DNA of 42,898 bases from Nafulsella turpanensis ZLM-10 (GTDB taxonomy: Bacteria > Bacteroidota > Bacteroidia > Cytophagales > Cyclobacteriaceae). How positions within the stretch are numbered: position 1 is the first letter of the stretch; every line of letters starts with the position of its first letter. The stretch is taken from contig NZ_ANNU01000061.1 in assembly GCF_000346615.1 (NCBI RefSeq), forward strand, positions 1 to 42,898, given 5' to 3'. The notes under the pieces were generated by a model. The model made no database searches and was not told the DNA's origin. It saw only the letters and a program-made list of their open reading frames with translations. Shown here piece by piece: positions 34,516 through 42,885 of this stretch. Both the position numbers and the translations under genes were made by a program.

Positions 34516-36837
34516 ATGATGTTGAAAAAACGTGCCGGATTATTACTGGCTTTCCTGTTTGTGAGCCTGCTGGTTTACGGACAGGGGCGCCCCTCGCAAA
34601 CCCTGTATCGTGCAGAGAAGCTGTTTGAGATTGGAAATTACGATGATGCCCTCAGTAGCTATTTAAAGGTTTTGGAGGAAGGTGAAAGTGTTCCTTATGT
34701 GCAGTACATGGCCGGTCGCTGCTATCTCCTGTCTGCATCATTTGCGGAAAAGTTAAAGGCCATTCCTCTCTTAAAGGCAGCTGTAGCGGGAGCCGATGAG
34801 AGCATGCCTGCCGAACTCTACCTGTATATGGGCGATGCTTTATATCTGGAAGGAAATATGTTTCAGGCCCTGAGCAGCTACGATCGCTATAAAGCTGCCG
34901 TAGGCAAAGAAGCGGCTAAAGTAAAGGCAGTAGAGGCACGGATCGCGAAAACCCATAAGACCCAGGAAATAATGGGTAAGCCTAAAGATATACAGCTTCG
35001 TAGCTTGTCCAAAGGAGTAAACTCTGCCTATACCGAGTATAACCCTGTGGTGGCAGCCGATGAGAGCCTGATGGCCTATACCGTTTTAAAGCCAGCAGAT
35101 AGCCGCTCAAGTCAGGAGTTTGTAGAGCAAATTATGGTTCTGAAGCGCCAGGGGCAGGAATGGGGCACACCACAACCGCTCAATATCGGGTCGGGCTTTA
35201 TGGCAGGTACAGCCGGCCTTTCGGCCGATGGCCAGCAAATGATTATTTACCTGAACAGTGGTAGTAAAGGAGGTGAATTATATATGATGTGGCGGAAAGG
35301 TGATAGCTGGGGCTCTCCCCAGGAGCTGGTAGGCGATATTAACTCCCGTTACCAGGAAAGCACTGCCAGCATTGTTCCCGATGGTCGTACCATTTATTTT
35401 GCCAGCAACCGCCCGGGTGGTTTTGGAGGTATGGATATCTACAAGACTGAGCTTCAGTCAAATGGTGCCTGGGGCAGAGCAGAAAATCTGGGCGCTACGG
35501 TAAATACAGCCGCCGATGAGGATGCTCCCTTTATTCACCCCGACGGTCGTACCCTGTTCTTTACCTCCAACGGGCACCAGTCGATGGGAGGAAATGATGT
35601 ATTCCGTACCCACTTCCTGGCCGGCAAGTGGAGCATCCCGGAAAATATGGGCTACCCCATTAACACAGTGGCTAACGACAACTACTTTACACTTACTGCC
35701 GACGGAAGCCGTGCCTATTTCTCTTCCGATCGCCCTGGCGGGCAGGGAGCACAGGATATCTATACCTTCGATATGCCGAAAGAAGACCGTAATATTCCGC
35801 TCACCATGGTAAAAGGTCGGGTTCTGGCTGGTGAAAATGAACGTCCGGTCAATACGGTTATTAAGGTTGTGGACAATGAAACAGGTAAAAAGATCGATTA
35901 TGTATACAATCCTGACCCTGAGACAGGCAATTACCTAATTATTTTCCCTCCCGGCCATAATTATGATATGATTATTCAGGCAGAAGGCTACCTTCCATAT
36001 GCCATTAATATCAATATTCCGGATCAGGATTACTTCTATGAATTATATCAGCAGGTATTCCTTCGCCCGGTAAAGCAGTTCGATGTGGTGGTAGGCCAGG
36101 AAGTAGAAGTGAAGAATGCCTTCTACAATGCTGCAGAGCCAATGCACAGTGATTTAAGAAAAGCCAAGGAAAGCATGCTGGTACAGGAAGATAGTATTGA
36201 CCTGTACGAAATGATGGAAACCATTATTGGTGCAGAGGACAAAGCGGCCTACGACTACCTGCTGGACCTGATGTATGCCACCAATCCTATCGATGAAGTG
36301 GATTTTAGTGCTGCCAACGGCGAAAATGTTGAATCGGCTGAAGTGGTGTACTACTACGAAGAGAATGACAAAACAAAGCTGGAGGCTAAAAAAGTAGGAA
36401 ATGAAGTAATTTATACGCTTCCTACCTTCTATGTGGCTGAGGAGGCGAAAAAGCAGGCAAAAAAGAAAGAACAGGTCGCTTCTGTCGACCAGAGTTTATT
36501 AAAGCCTGTGTACAAGATCTACTTTGGACCGGATGCTAAAAGCCTGAAAGCCGAAGATGAGAAATTACTGGAAGAAATACTGGCCAAATTTAAAGACCAC
36601 AGCGGACTCGGAGTAGAGATATCGGGTTATGCCTCGGAAGACGGCGATGCGGAATACAACCGCCAGTTGTCGAACGACAGGGCCATAACCGTACTGAACT
36701 ATTTTAATGAGCGGGGCATTGGTCGCCGCCGTGTGGTAGCTAAAGGTTATGGCGCTACAGAAGGCAGCGAAGGAAATGTGCAGGAAAGCCGCCGGGTCGA
36801 GGTAAGAATTATTGACCTGAGCAGGGCCAGCCGTTAG
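34516..36837 (+). CDS. PorE-like T9SS protein (TPR, propeller, regulatory domain, OmpA)
   Basis: A 773-residue protein. The ATG at 34516 gives a signal peptide (LLLAFLFVSLLVYGQ). Domain order: TPR-like repeats (about 20-150; ETLYRAEKLFEIGNYDDALS-like), a PD40/WD40-like propeller (about 165-430; TIYFASNRPGGFGGMDIYKT, TLFFTSNGHQSMGGNDVFRT, RAYFSSDRPGGQGAQDIYTF), a carboxypeptidase-regulatory-like domain (about 440-530), and an OmpA peptidoglycan-binding domain (about 665-773; VEISGYASEDGDAEYNRQLS, then NDRAITVLNYFNERG, ending ESRRVEVRI). That order is the one described for PorE of Porphyromonas gingivalis, which anchors the secretion machine to the cell wall. A terminator follows at 36863-36896. 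Confidence 0.85.
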   Translation: MMLKKRAGLLLAFLFVSLLVYGQGRPSQTLYRAEKLFEIGNYDDALSSYLKVLEEGESVPYVQYMAGRCYLLSASFAEKLKAIPLLKAAVAGADESMPAELYLYMGDALYLEGNMFQALSSYDRYKAAVGKEAAKVKAVEARIAKTHKTQEIMGKPKDIQLRSLSKGVNSAYTEYNPVVAADESLMAYTVLKPADSRSSQEFVEQIMVLKRQGQEWGTPQPLNIGSGFMAGTAGLSADGQQMIIYLNSGSKGGELYMMWRKGDSWGSPQELVGDINSRYQESTASIVPDGRTIYFASNRPGGFGGMDIYKTELQSNGAWGRAENLGATVNTAADEDAPFIHPDGRTLFFTSNGHQSMGGNDVFRTHFLAGKWSIPENMGYPINTVANDNYFTLTADGSRAYFSSDRPGGQGAQDIYTFDMPKEDRNIPLTMVKGRVLAGENERPVNTVIKVVDNETGKKIDYVYNPDPETGNYLIIFPPGHNYDMIIQAEGYLPYAININIPDQDYFYELYQQVFLRPVKQFDVVVGQEVEVKNAFYNAAEPMHSDLRKAKESMLVQEDSIDLYEMMETIIGAEDKAAYDYLLDLMYATNPIDEVDFSAANGENVESAEVVYYYEENDKTKLEAKKVGNEVIYTLPTFYVAEEAKKQAKKKEQVASVDQSLLKPVYKIYFGPDAKSLKAEDEKLLEEILAKFKDHSGLGVEISGYASEDGDAEYNRQLSNDRAITVLNYFNERGIGRRRVVAKGYGATEGSEGNVQESRRVEVRIIDLSRASR

Positions 36838-36862
36838 AGAATAATACGTTTTGAAGATCAGG

Positions 36863-36896
36863 AAAAGGCAGCTCCAAAGTGTTGGGGCTGCCTTTT
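36863..36896. terminator. Bidirectional terminator after the PorE-like gene
   Basis: AAAAGGCAGCTCC and GGGGCTGCCTTTT pair over 13 positions, with one G-U pair, and carry A-run and T-run flanks. It separates the PorE-like gene from the convergent gene ending at 36903. Confidence 0.85.
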
Positions 36897-36902
36897 ATGT
36901 TT

Positions 36903-37466
36903 TTACCAGCGGAAAATGGTTTTTTCCTTATCGCCTTTTCTGGAAAAGAGCCTGGTATGGTAGGGAATAAGATAGCTGAGCGAAAGGTACAGTTTGTTGG
37001 CTGCTATCTCCGGATTGCTCAGCAGTATGTTATAGCCTGCCTGTCCGTGAAAACCCAGCAAACGGAAACCTACGGATGGTCCTATGCTAAGACTGCCCTG
37101 ATCAAAATCAGTAAAATAGCCTGCATGGCCACCATAGGTAAGCTTAAGCCGCCCATGTCTTTGCCAGTAAGCGACTTTCATACCTAAAACATTTTCCCAG
37201 AAGTTATACTCCACAAAACCATCGACCGCCCTGGTAACCGGTTTGCTCAACCTGATTTTCTTCCAGTTGTAGCCATAGCCTAGCTGGAAATAATCGTTCC
37301 GGCCTTTTTCATAGCCAAGCAGGAGGCCATTGGTGCTCTGGAAAATTTTCCGCCTTTCCTTTTTAGATTTTTTGTCATCTTCCTCTTTCTTGCCGAAAAG
37401 CTGTGCTTCTGCAACAGCAGGGCTTATCAGGAGGAGCATCAGCACAAGGCCTGTCCAATACTTCAT
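36903..37466 (-). CDS. Secreted protein of unknown function, possible outer-membrane barrel
   Basis: A 187-residue protein with a signal peptide (LVLMLLLISPAVAEA, then QLFGKKEEDDKKSKKERRKI, a strongly charged start to the mature chain). The rest looks like beta strands with Tyr/Gly/Asn turns: LLLGYEKGRNDYFQLGYGYN, VDGFVEYNFWENVLGMKVAY, LSIGPSVGFRLLGFHGQAGY. No family was recognised. Its neighbours do not indicate a pathway. It converges on the PorE-like gene across a bidirectional terminator. Confidence 0.7.
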   Translation of the reverse strand: MKYWTGLVLMLLLISPAVAEAQLFGKKEEDDKKSKKERRKIFQSTNGLLLGYEKGRNDYFQLGYGYNWKKIRLSKPVTRAVDGFVEYNFWENVLGMKVAYWQRHGRLKLTYGGHAGYFTDFDQGSLSIGPSVGFRLLGFHGQAGYNILLSNPEIAANKLYLSLSYLIPYHTRLFSRKGDKEKTIFRW

Positions 37467-37551
37467 TTACTAATAGTTTGTTGTCTAACGGCAGCGATTC
37501 GGCCATTAGTATAGATGATGATGTGCTGCTGATCAATTTAAAAGGACCTGC

Positions 37552-37944
37552 TTAGGAAGGAAGAACGGCGGTAGCCTCAATCTCTACCAGAAGGTCTGGC
37601 CGGATAAGGCGGGGTACCTCTACAAAAGTAGTAACAGGCCGTATATCCTTAAAAACCTCCGCATGGGCGCGTGCTGCCTCTTCCCAGAGGTTAATGTCGG
37701 TAAGGTATATACGGGTGCGGATTACGTGCTCAAGGCTGCCTCCGGCCTCCTGCAGTACCTTGCTTATTTTCTTCTGAAGAATAAAAAGAGTTTGGTTATA
37801 CATATTTCCCTGACCAGATACTTTATTTTTCTCGAGGGCAGTGGTACCGGCTACTTCAATAATGTTTCCCACCCTTACTGCTCTGGAATAGGCAGCGGTG
37901 GCTTCCCAGGGGTTGCCTGATGATATACATGTTCTGTTGCTCAT
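37552..37944 (-). CDS. RidA (YjgF/YER057c) family protein lacking the catalytic Arg
   Basis: A 130-residue trimer-type RidA-family protein: YSRAVRVGNIIEVAGTTALE, EHVIRTRIYLTDINLWEEAA and LLVEIEATAVLPS. In canonical RidA, which hydrolyses reactive imines, the arginine in the PAR motif before VEV binds the substrate carboxylate. Here the motif reads IRPVTTFVEV, with Thr in that place, so classical imine deaminase activity is unlikely and it belongs to one of the other Rid subfamilies. It is the last gene of a three-gene minus-strand set, 10 bases after the Nudix gene. Confidence 0.88.
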   Translation of the reverse strand: MSNRTCISSGNPWEATAAYSRAVRVGNIIEVAGTTALEKNKVSGQGNMYNQTLFILQKKISKVLQEAGGSLEHVIRTRIYLTDINLWEEAARAHAEVFKDIRPVTTFVEVPRLIRPDLLVEIEATAVLPS

Positions 37945-37954
37945 GCTTTTGTTT

Positions 37955-38347
37955 TTATAATCCTGCTAAAAATGTCTTTACTACGGGTATATCGGCCGGG
38001 CACCAGTCCAGCGATAAAAGTTCCTGCGGAAGCAACCACCGGTAATTTCGGTGTTCGAACAGCTGTAGGCTTCCGCTTTCCCACCGGCAAACAAAAGGAG
38101 CCAGCTGAATTGTCTTTTTGTCGCCGGTAAAAGGTGGAGGCAGTTCGAGTTGTTGCAGAATGCTTATTTTTATGCCTAACTCTTCCTTTATTTCGCGCAC
38201 GATGCACTCCTGCGCCGATTCGCCTTCTTCAACTTTGCCACCGGGAAACTCCCATTGCAAAGGCTGGTGCATATGGCTGTTTCGTTGTACAACCAGTATT
38301 TTGCCCTGCTGTTCGATAACTGCACAACTTACCGCCAGGTGCTTCAT
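37955..38347 (-). CDS. Nudix hydrolase, MutT-type (d)NTP pyrophosphohydrolase
   Basis: A 130-residue protein with a complete Nudix box: GGKVEEGESAQECIVREIKE then ELGI (about 36-59), including the REIKEEL catalytic core. The start VSCAVIEQQGKILVVQRNSH and the stretch QWEFPGGK match MutT-type 8-oxo-dGTP diphosphatases, which clean oxidised nucleotides from the pool, though the family also contains other pyrophosphohydrolases. The start overlaps the stop of the upstream DUF486 gene (ATGA), so it is translationally coupled. Confidence 0.9.
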   Translation of the reverse strand: MKHLAVSCAVIEQQGKILVVQRNSHMHQPLQWEFPGGKVEEGESAQECIVREIKEELGIKISILQQLELPPPFTGDKKTIQLAPFVCRWESGSLQLFEHRNYRWLLPQELLSLDWCPADIPVVKTFLAGL

Positions 38348-38712
38348 TTTTTAAAGATAAAATAAACCGCCAGTATCAGCAGCCCAAAGCCAATAAGGTG
38401 GTTAAGCCGAAAGTTTTCATTCCTGAATACCACAGTCGTAAAAATAACGAATACCACCAGGGTAATCACCTCCTGAATTATCTTTAGCTGAAGCAGCGAA
38501 AAAGGACCTCCGTTTTCCCGGAAACCGATGCGGTTGGCGGGAACCTGGAAAAAATATTCAAAAAGGGCAATGCCCCAGCTAATGAGTACGACGGAAATCA
38601 GCCCCAGATTTTCGAACCATTTCATCTCTTTAAACTTGAGGTGCCCATACCAGGCAATGGTCATGAAGGTATTGGAAAGCAGGAGTAAAATGATGGTGGT
38701 GAAGGCTTTCAT
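38344..38712 (-). CDS. DMT family protein (DUF486)
   Basis: A 122-residue membrane protein with four predicted segments: FTTIILLLLSNTFMTIAWYG, LGLISVVLISWGIALFEYFF, LLQLKIIQEVITLVVFVIFT and LIGFGLLILAVYFIFKK. It has the DUF486 phrases YFFQVPANRIGFRENGGPFS and FSLLQLKIIQEV. The ATG at 38712 is preferred over a TTG at 38718. DUF486 proteins resemble half-sized drug/metabolite transporters, but their substrates are unknown. It is the first gene of a coupled set with the Nudix and RidA-like genes. Confidence 0.9.
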   Translation of the reverse strand: MKAFTTIILLLLSNTFMTIAWYGHLKFKEMKWFENLGLISVVLISWGIALFEYFFQVPANRIGFRENGGPFSLLQLKIIQEVITLVVFVIFTTVVFRNENFRLNHLIGFGLLILAVYFIFKK

Positions 38713-38906
38713 GTTCAACGGGTATGGCTGTAAAGGTAAGCAGAAGCGCTGAACCTATGGGGTTTAGCAAATAATAATTTTGTGCTTCCGTTGCCGGTGA
38801 AGTGGCCGGAACGAAAGTGGACAAAAGAGTCTGCTTCTCCATGTATTCAGACAGTTAAGTTTCACCTGATGCCATGCCTCTTACCTTCGCCTGGGTAGTG
38901 TCTGGG

Positions 38907-39614
38907 CTAAATTTCCGTTTCGGCATCCTTCAGGTGTACCTTGTAGAGGTATTCTGCCAGAAAGAATGCACCCACTCCGCTGAAAATATGCCAGAGGAAA
39001 TGAGTTCCCATGGGTAATACATCCTGTTCCCAGCTGTCCAGTTTTCTGAAGATAAGGCTGGTGATAAAGAAAACAGCAGAAACGATAATAAACGAGCTGT
39101 GCGCCATTCGGGTCCTGTACAGTAAAATAATGGTAGGAATAAAAATAAGGCTTCCTGTTACGGCATAAGTAATGTTGATGGCAAGGTCCAGGGGCAGATA
39201 ATACCTCGCCCAGAACCTCCATAAAAGACTGGCCGCCACAATAGGAATAACCCACCACCACTTTGGCAATATCTTTACCCAGAAGTAAATAGCCAGCGAA
39301 AGCATTAAGATGGCTGTAGGGGTTACATCCAGCAGTAGCAGGAGGCGAGAATTACGTAACGCATGAAAAAGGGTGCTGCCTAATCCTCCTAAAAACAGCA
39401 GTGGGATGCAAAAAGTAATGAAAGGGTATTCCCTGTAGCGCCCCCGGAGCTTCCAGGCCCAGTAAACAGCCGGAAGCAGAATGGAAAGCGAAGAAATGGC
39501 ATTCCATGGTTCAGCTAAGTAGTCGCCTCCCGGTATGGTTTCCCGATAAATAGTGCCTCCATCAGTGGGTAATTGTGTAGTAATGAAATACGCAATCAGG
39601 AGTAGAAAGTGCAT
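38907..39614 (-). CDS. Ceramidase-like (CREST superfamily) membrane protein
   Basis: A 235-residue protein with about seven membrane segments. Motifs of the alkaline ceramidase/CREST superfamily are visible: YLAEPWNAISSLSILLPAV near the N-terminus, LGGLGSTLFHALRNSRLLLL then LDVTPTAILM, and near the C-terminus GTHFLWHIFSGVGAFFLAEY, where the His residues are typical zinc ligands. It would hydrolyse an amide bond in a membrane lipid such as ceramide. Many Bacteroidota make sphingolipids, so a ceramidase-type role is plausible but not proven. Confidence 0.75.
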   Translation of the reverse strand: MHFLLLIAYFITTQLPTDGGTIYRETIPGGDYLAEPWNAISSLSILLPAVYWAWKLRGRYREYPFITFCIPLLFLGGLGSTLFHALRNSRLLLLLDVTPTAILMLSLAIYFWVKILPKWWWVIPIVAASLLWRFWARYYLPLDLAINITYAVTGSLIFIPTIILLYRTRMAHSSFIIVSAVFFITSLIFRKLDSWEQDVLPMGTHFLWHIFSGVGAFFLAEYLYKVHLKDAETEI

Positions 39615-39900
39615 AGGCTTTTTAATGCTTAATAGCGCAGCTCCTTAAAAGTTTAGTAAAAGGCAGCTTAAATCTGTTCAGGATCCAGGTAATGGACAAC
39701 TACGAAAAAACGGATGTGGCTCTATACCCGCCGCGGTTCACCGCCAGTTGCAGGTGTATTTTGTTTAAGACTCAGCCCGGAAGGCCTTCTGCTGAGTAGT
39801 CAGAATCAGAGCACAGAAAAGGTTCATAAAAGAATCTCCTCATGAGGTTGAGAAGGGCGGGAGGAGAGGAAGAGATTACTGCCAGAGCAGTACTTTACAT
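39615..39900. other. Intergenic region, nothing convincing
   Basis: No gene longer than about 35 codons is present, and those found lack support. The sequence is mixed in composition and no terminator or promoter was recognised. Confidence 0.5.
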
Positions 39901-40032
39901 CTAAAAGATGGAGCCCATAAAAATGACTGAAAGGATAAGAATTAGGTAGTAGAGGCGGTACAGGTCCATTTTTTTGCCTTTAACATAATCAGTGAAGCCG
40001 TACTTAAATCTTTTTTCATAACGTGTTTTCAT
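39901..40032 (-). CDS. Small membrane protein, 43 residues
   Basis: A 43-residue frame: MKTRYEKRFKYGFTDYVKGK, then KMDLYRLYYLILILSVIFMG and SIF. The first 22 residues are basic and aromatic; residues about 25-43 form one hydrophobic membrane segment (N-in, positive-inside). A clear AGGAG lies six bases upstream of the ATG, unusual in a phylum with weak Shine-Dalgarno use. It is preceded by hairpins at 40099-40166 on the same strand and has its own space between pgk and the ceramidase gene. I know no family for it, but the topology and RBS argue that it is real. Confidence 0.6.
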   Translation of the reverse strand: MKTRYEKRFKYGFTDYVKGKKMDLYRLYYLILILSVIFMGSIF

Positions 40033-40098
40033 AGCTATCTCCTTTGTTAAGTAAATGTTAAAAAATTATTGCATTTCCGTTAAAATTGATTTTAAAGC

Positions 40099-40166
40099 TG
40101 GAGAGGCCCTGCTTCGAGAGGGGACCGAAGCTCCAAATATGCTTTTAAACTGCACAGGGGCAGTTT
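40099..40166 (-). promoter_or_regulatory. Two hairpins in the leader of the small membrane-protein gene
   Basis: TGGAG (40099-40103) pairs with CTCCA (40131-40135), with CTTCG (40112-40116) and CGAAG (40126-40130) inside. A second hairpin, AAACTGC (40147-40153) with GCAGTTT (40160-40166), has a 6-base loop. Together they could form a structured leader or a small RNA. No known riboswitch was recognised. Confidence 0.35.
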
Positions 40167-40243
40167 GAGCATTTTTATAAAATCTTAAAATGGGAAAGAG
40201 TAATACATTAACGTATAAACCAGTAGCAGGGTTACAAAGGAAT

Positions 40244-40285
40244 AAAAAAATCCCTGCCTGGCTCATGGGGAGGCCGCGCAGGGAT
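40244..40285 (-). terminator. Rho-independent terminator of pgk
   Basis: On the minus strand ATCCCTGC and GCAGGGAT, with GCGGCC and GCC inside, form a long stem followed by seven T. It lies 26 bases after the pgk stop codon. Confidence 0.85.
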
Positions 40286-40311
40286 GAATAGAAAAGGTGT
40301 GATGAGTAATG

Positions 40312-41499
40312 TTAAGATTCGAGTGCTTTTACACCTGGCAGCGTTTTTCCTTCCATGTACTCCAGCAGTGCACCGCCGCCGGTAGAAACATAGCTGACCT
40401 CATCGCCAAAGCCCATCTGGTTAACCGCCGCAGCACTGTCGCCGCCGCCAATCAGGCTGAAAGCGCCGTTCCTGGTCGCTTCCACCACTGCTTCGGCAAT
40501 TGTTTTGGTACCCAGAGCAAAATTTTCCATTTCAAAAACACCCATGGGTCCGTTCCAGAGAATAGTTTTCGATTCTCTAATGGTGCGCTTAAAAATTTCC
40601 TGTGCTTCAGGCCCAATGTCCAGTCCCATCCAGCCATCCGGTATGGCATGGTTACTGGCAATTTTTGTCTGGGCGTTATTATCGAACTTGTCGGCAATAA
40701 CAGAGTCGATAGGAAGCTTGATCTCGACATTTTTGGCTTTGGCTTTTTTAATCAGCTCGTCTGCCAGCTTAATTTTATCTTCCTCCACAAGAGAGTTGCC
40801 TGTGTGGCCTCCCATTGCCTTAAAAAAGGTATAGGACATGCCACCGCCAATAATCAGGTTATCGACCCTGTCGAGTAACTGCTCGATTACTTCTATTTTG
40901 TCCGAAATTTTGGCGCCTCCCATGATGGCGGTAAAAGGTCTTTTCGCATCTTTCAACACCTTTTCGGCATTTTCCAGCTCTGCCTGCAGTACATAGCCGG
41001 CCACCTTATCGTCGAGGTACTGAGCCATTACGGCGGTAGAGGCGTGGGCGCGGTGGGCAGTTCCAAAGGCATCCATTACCCACACATTTCCCAGTTCGGC
41101 CAGTTTCCTGGCAAAGTTTTCGTCTCCTTTGGTTTCTTCCGGGTGAAAACGCAGGTTTTCAAGGAGCAGGACCTGCCCGGCTTTCAACTGCTGAGCTTTT
41201 TCGCGTGCTTCTTCACCTACACAATCACTGGCAAACTGCACGTCGGTATTCAGCTCTTTTTTTAAGTATGGGATGAGATGCTTTAAGGAATATTTATTTT
41301 CAGGACCATTTTTTGGGCGGCCCAGGTGCGACATCAGAATAACGGCACCACCATCGTCTATTATTTTTCTGATGGAAGGTAATGCGGCTTTCAGGCGGGT
41401 GTCGTCGGTAATTTCGTGCTGCTCATTAAGAGGAACGTTAAAATCGACCCGCATTACAGCTCGTTTCCCGGAAAAGTTATAGTTGTCAAGAGTTTTCAT
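40312..41499 (-). CDS. pgk: Phosphoglycerate kinase
   Basis: A 395-residue glycolytic enzyme that transfers phosphate from 1,3-bisphosphoglycerate to ADP. N-terminal substrate-binding motifs are [20 protein letters not shown] (about 11-30) and [20 protein letters not shown] (about 54-73). The lobe link includes [21 protein letters not shown]-terminal nucleotide-binding motifs are [57 protein letters not shown] and [17 protein letters not shown]. The length is normal and nothing is missing. It is a single-gene unit with its own terminator. Confidence 0.98.
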   Translation of the reverse strand: MKTLDNYNFSGKRAVMRVDFNVPLNEQHEITDDTRLKAALPSIRKIIDDGGAVILMSHLGRPKNGPENKYSLKHLIPYLKKELNTDVQFASDCVGEEAREKAQQLKAGQVLLLENLRFHPEETKGDENFARKLAELGNVWVMDAFGTAHRAHASTAVMAQYLDDKVAGYVLQAELENAEKVLKDAKRPFTAIMGGAKISDKIEVIEQLLDRVDNLIIGGGMSYTFFKAMGGHTGNSLVEEDKIKLADELIKKAKAKNVEIKLPIDSVIADKFDNNAQTKIASNHAIPDGWMGLDIGPEAQEIFKRTIRESKTILWNGPMGVFEMENFALGTKTIAEAVVEATRNGAFSLIGGGDSAAAVNQMGFGDEVSYVSTGGGALLEYMEGKTLPGVKALES

Positions 41500-41773
41500 A
41501 TTGTTTTAACTATTTAAAAATCAATCAATTAAGTTGTCAAAAGCTTAGTTTTAGTAAAAAATCAGTAAAAAAATCAGCTTGTTATATTCTCTTACAAGCA
41601 TTTTACTAATATCTGTTTGATGTCTAAAATTAATATAATTCCTGATTGTTATCAATTCAAGCAAAATAAAGAAGGGAAACTGTTACTTCGTTTTTTGTTC
41701 TTATATTGATCATACATTTAATCTGGCTTACACAACTTTTCCTTTCTGCTGTGTATAATCAAAAAGCACAGAA
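41500..41773. other. AT-rich divergent intergenic region
   Basis: This region upstream of pgk (minus) and of an unrecognised gene (plus) is AT-rich and contains no convincing gene. GCTTGT and ACAAGC near 41580-41600 can form a small hairpin. Promoters for both genes are expected here, but none was clear enough to call. Confidence 0.5.
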
Positions 41774-42070
41774 ATGGGAATAAACGATATAATAAAGGAT
41801 TATGTAGAAGAGCGACTGTTGGAAATGGAAGATGAAACAGGTATAAACTTTCAGCTTTGCTGTCAATCCTCTTATGGCACTTTACATGCCTGTTTGAGCC
41901 GAATCGTTTGTGAGAATGAAGGTTTGGATGATAAGGAAATCGAATCGGTAGTCGGCAAGTACTTCACTATTGAATCTTGCCATTTTGGCGAAATTTATTT
42001 TAACCTTTTACAGGTGGATTGGGATAAGCTACAGAGGAAATTGAAGATACAGTTGATACTGGAAGAATAA
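41774..42070 (+). CDS. Hypothetical protein, AT-rich
   Basis: A 98-residue acidic soluble protein with no signal peptide. It starts MGINDIIKDYVEERLLEMED and contains QLCCQSSYGTLHACLSRIVC with four cysteines and VGKYFTIESCHFGEIYFNLL. No family was recognised. The gene is more AT-rich than pgk and its stop codon lies inside the stem of the terminator that follows. It and the next gene on the minus strand form a second AT-rich patch at the window edge, which suggests accessory DNA. Confidence 0.6.
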   Translation: MGINDIIKDYVEERLLEMEDETGINFQLCCQSSYGTLHACLSRIVCENEGLDDKEIESVVGKYFTIESCHFGEIYFNLLQVDWDKLQRKLKIQLILEE

Positions 42071-42110
42071 AAGAAGAGCTGCCAGTTTTCATTTGGCAGC
42101 TCTTCTTTTA
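42068..42110. terminator. Perfect bidirectional terminator containing both stop codons
   Basis: TAAAAGAAGAGCTGCCA and TGGCAGCTCTTCTTTTA are exact complements over 17 bases around a 9-base loop. The first TAA is the stop of the plus-strand gene and the last TTA the stop of the minus-strand gene. Confidence 0.9.
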
Positions 42111-42770
42111 TTTATCATCATAAAGATAATCCAGTTCTCCACTTTCAGATAAACCATCGATAAATGATCTGAAAGACATAACGCTGGTTTCTCCATAATT
42201 TTCAGCTCGCTGCTCGTCTGGCAATTCATTTTTGGAATAGAAGGAAATAGCAACTCTTGCAGAAATGGGAAAATATAAATCATGTTCATTTTCAAAGTTG
42301 GTAAATAGGACATTAATGCTTGTATTCCGATTTTCAGCCTTAATAAGAGTAATAAATTCGAAAATTTGTATAGAATAATCGTCTAAACTTTCCACCACCA
42401 AAGTAATTGGAGAATTACCATATAGCACTTCGACAATCTCTACATAGAACATCCCATCTTTCACATAAAACTCACGTGGTTCTGGAAGGATTGGGATGTG
42501 TTCTTTTGCTTCAAAATTTACACTAACTTTTGCATCAGAAGTAATCTGGTATCCATAGCTATCTGTGGTGACTAATTTTACATAAATATAAAAATCATCG
42601 AGGTTTGGGAGCCTTGAAATATGTTCAAGCATTGTCATTTGTAGATCATCTACATCTACGAAATAAGAAAATGTAGTTGTAGGATTAACATCCATCAGCT
42701 CAACAGAAACATGGTAAACATGCGTGGTCGTGTATCCAGTGAAATGTGGATTAATTTCCATCTTTTCCAC
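42108..42770 (-). CDS. Hypothetical protein, AT-rich
   Basis: A 220-residue protein from a GTG at 42770, or 217 residues from the ATG at 42761. There is no signal peptide and no membrane segment. It is rich in beta-prone, Val/Thr/Tyr and acidic residues, for example YTTTHVYHVSVELMDVNPTT, DVDDLQMTMLEHISRLPNLD, ITSDAKVSVNFEAKEHIP and NTSINVLFTNFENEHDLYFP. No family was recognised. The upstream open frame ending at 42751 overlaps its start, so the two could be translationally coupled. Confidence 0.6.
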   Translation of the reverse strand: MEKMEINPHFTGYTTTHVYHVSVELMDVNPTTTFSYFVDVDDLQMTMLEHISRLPNLDDFYIYVKLVTTDSYGYQITSDAKVSVNFEAKEHIPILPEPREFYVKDGMFYVEIVEVLYGNSPITLVVESLDDYSIQIFEFITLIKAENRNTSINVLFTNFENEHDLYFPISARVAISFYSKNELPDEQRAENYGETSVMSFRSFIDGLSESGELDYLYDDK

Positions 42771-42885
42771 CCTCCTGTTGTAGTAGCTGCTTTCTTAGAA
42801 AATCCAGTGAATAAGTAATGATCTCTCCTTTCGAGAATGACAATCTTTTAGTGGACCCCAAGCTTAGGACAGCTTTCTTTGAATT
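42751..42885 (-). CDS. Possible small or partial gene overlapping the next start
   Basis: An open frame of about 44 codons on the minus strand reads SKKAVLSLGSTKRLSFSKGE then IITYSLDFLRKQLLQQEGGK and DGN. It has no ATG; a TTG (LGSTKR or LSFSKG) could serve. Its stop overlaps the start of the next minus-strand gene, a pattern of coupled genes. An in-frame stop just upstream (42886-42888) means it is not simply cut by the window edge. It may be chance. Confidence 0.3.
   Translation of the reverse strand, partial: NSKKAVLSLGSTKRLSFSKGEIITYSLDFLRKQLLQQEGGKDGN

Noticed and set aside
40066-40266. 66-residue minus-strand frame
   Set aside because: It starts inside the pgk terminator and runs through the leader hairpins; no protein-like pattern or RBS.
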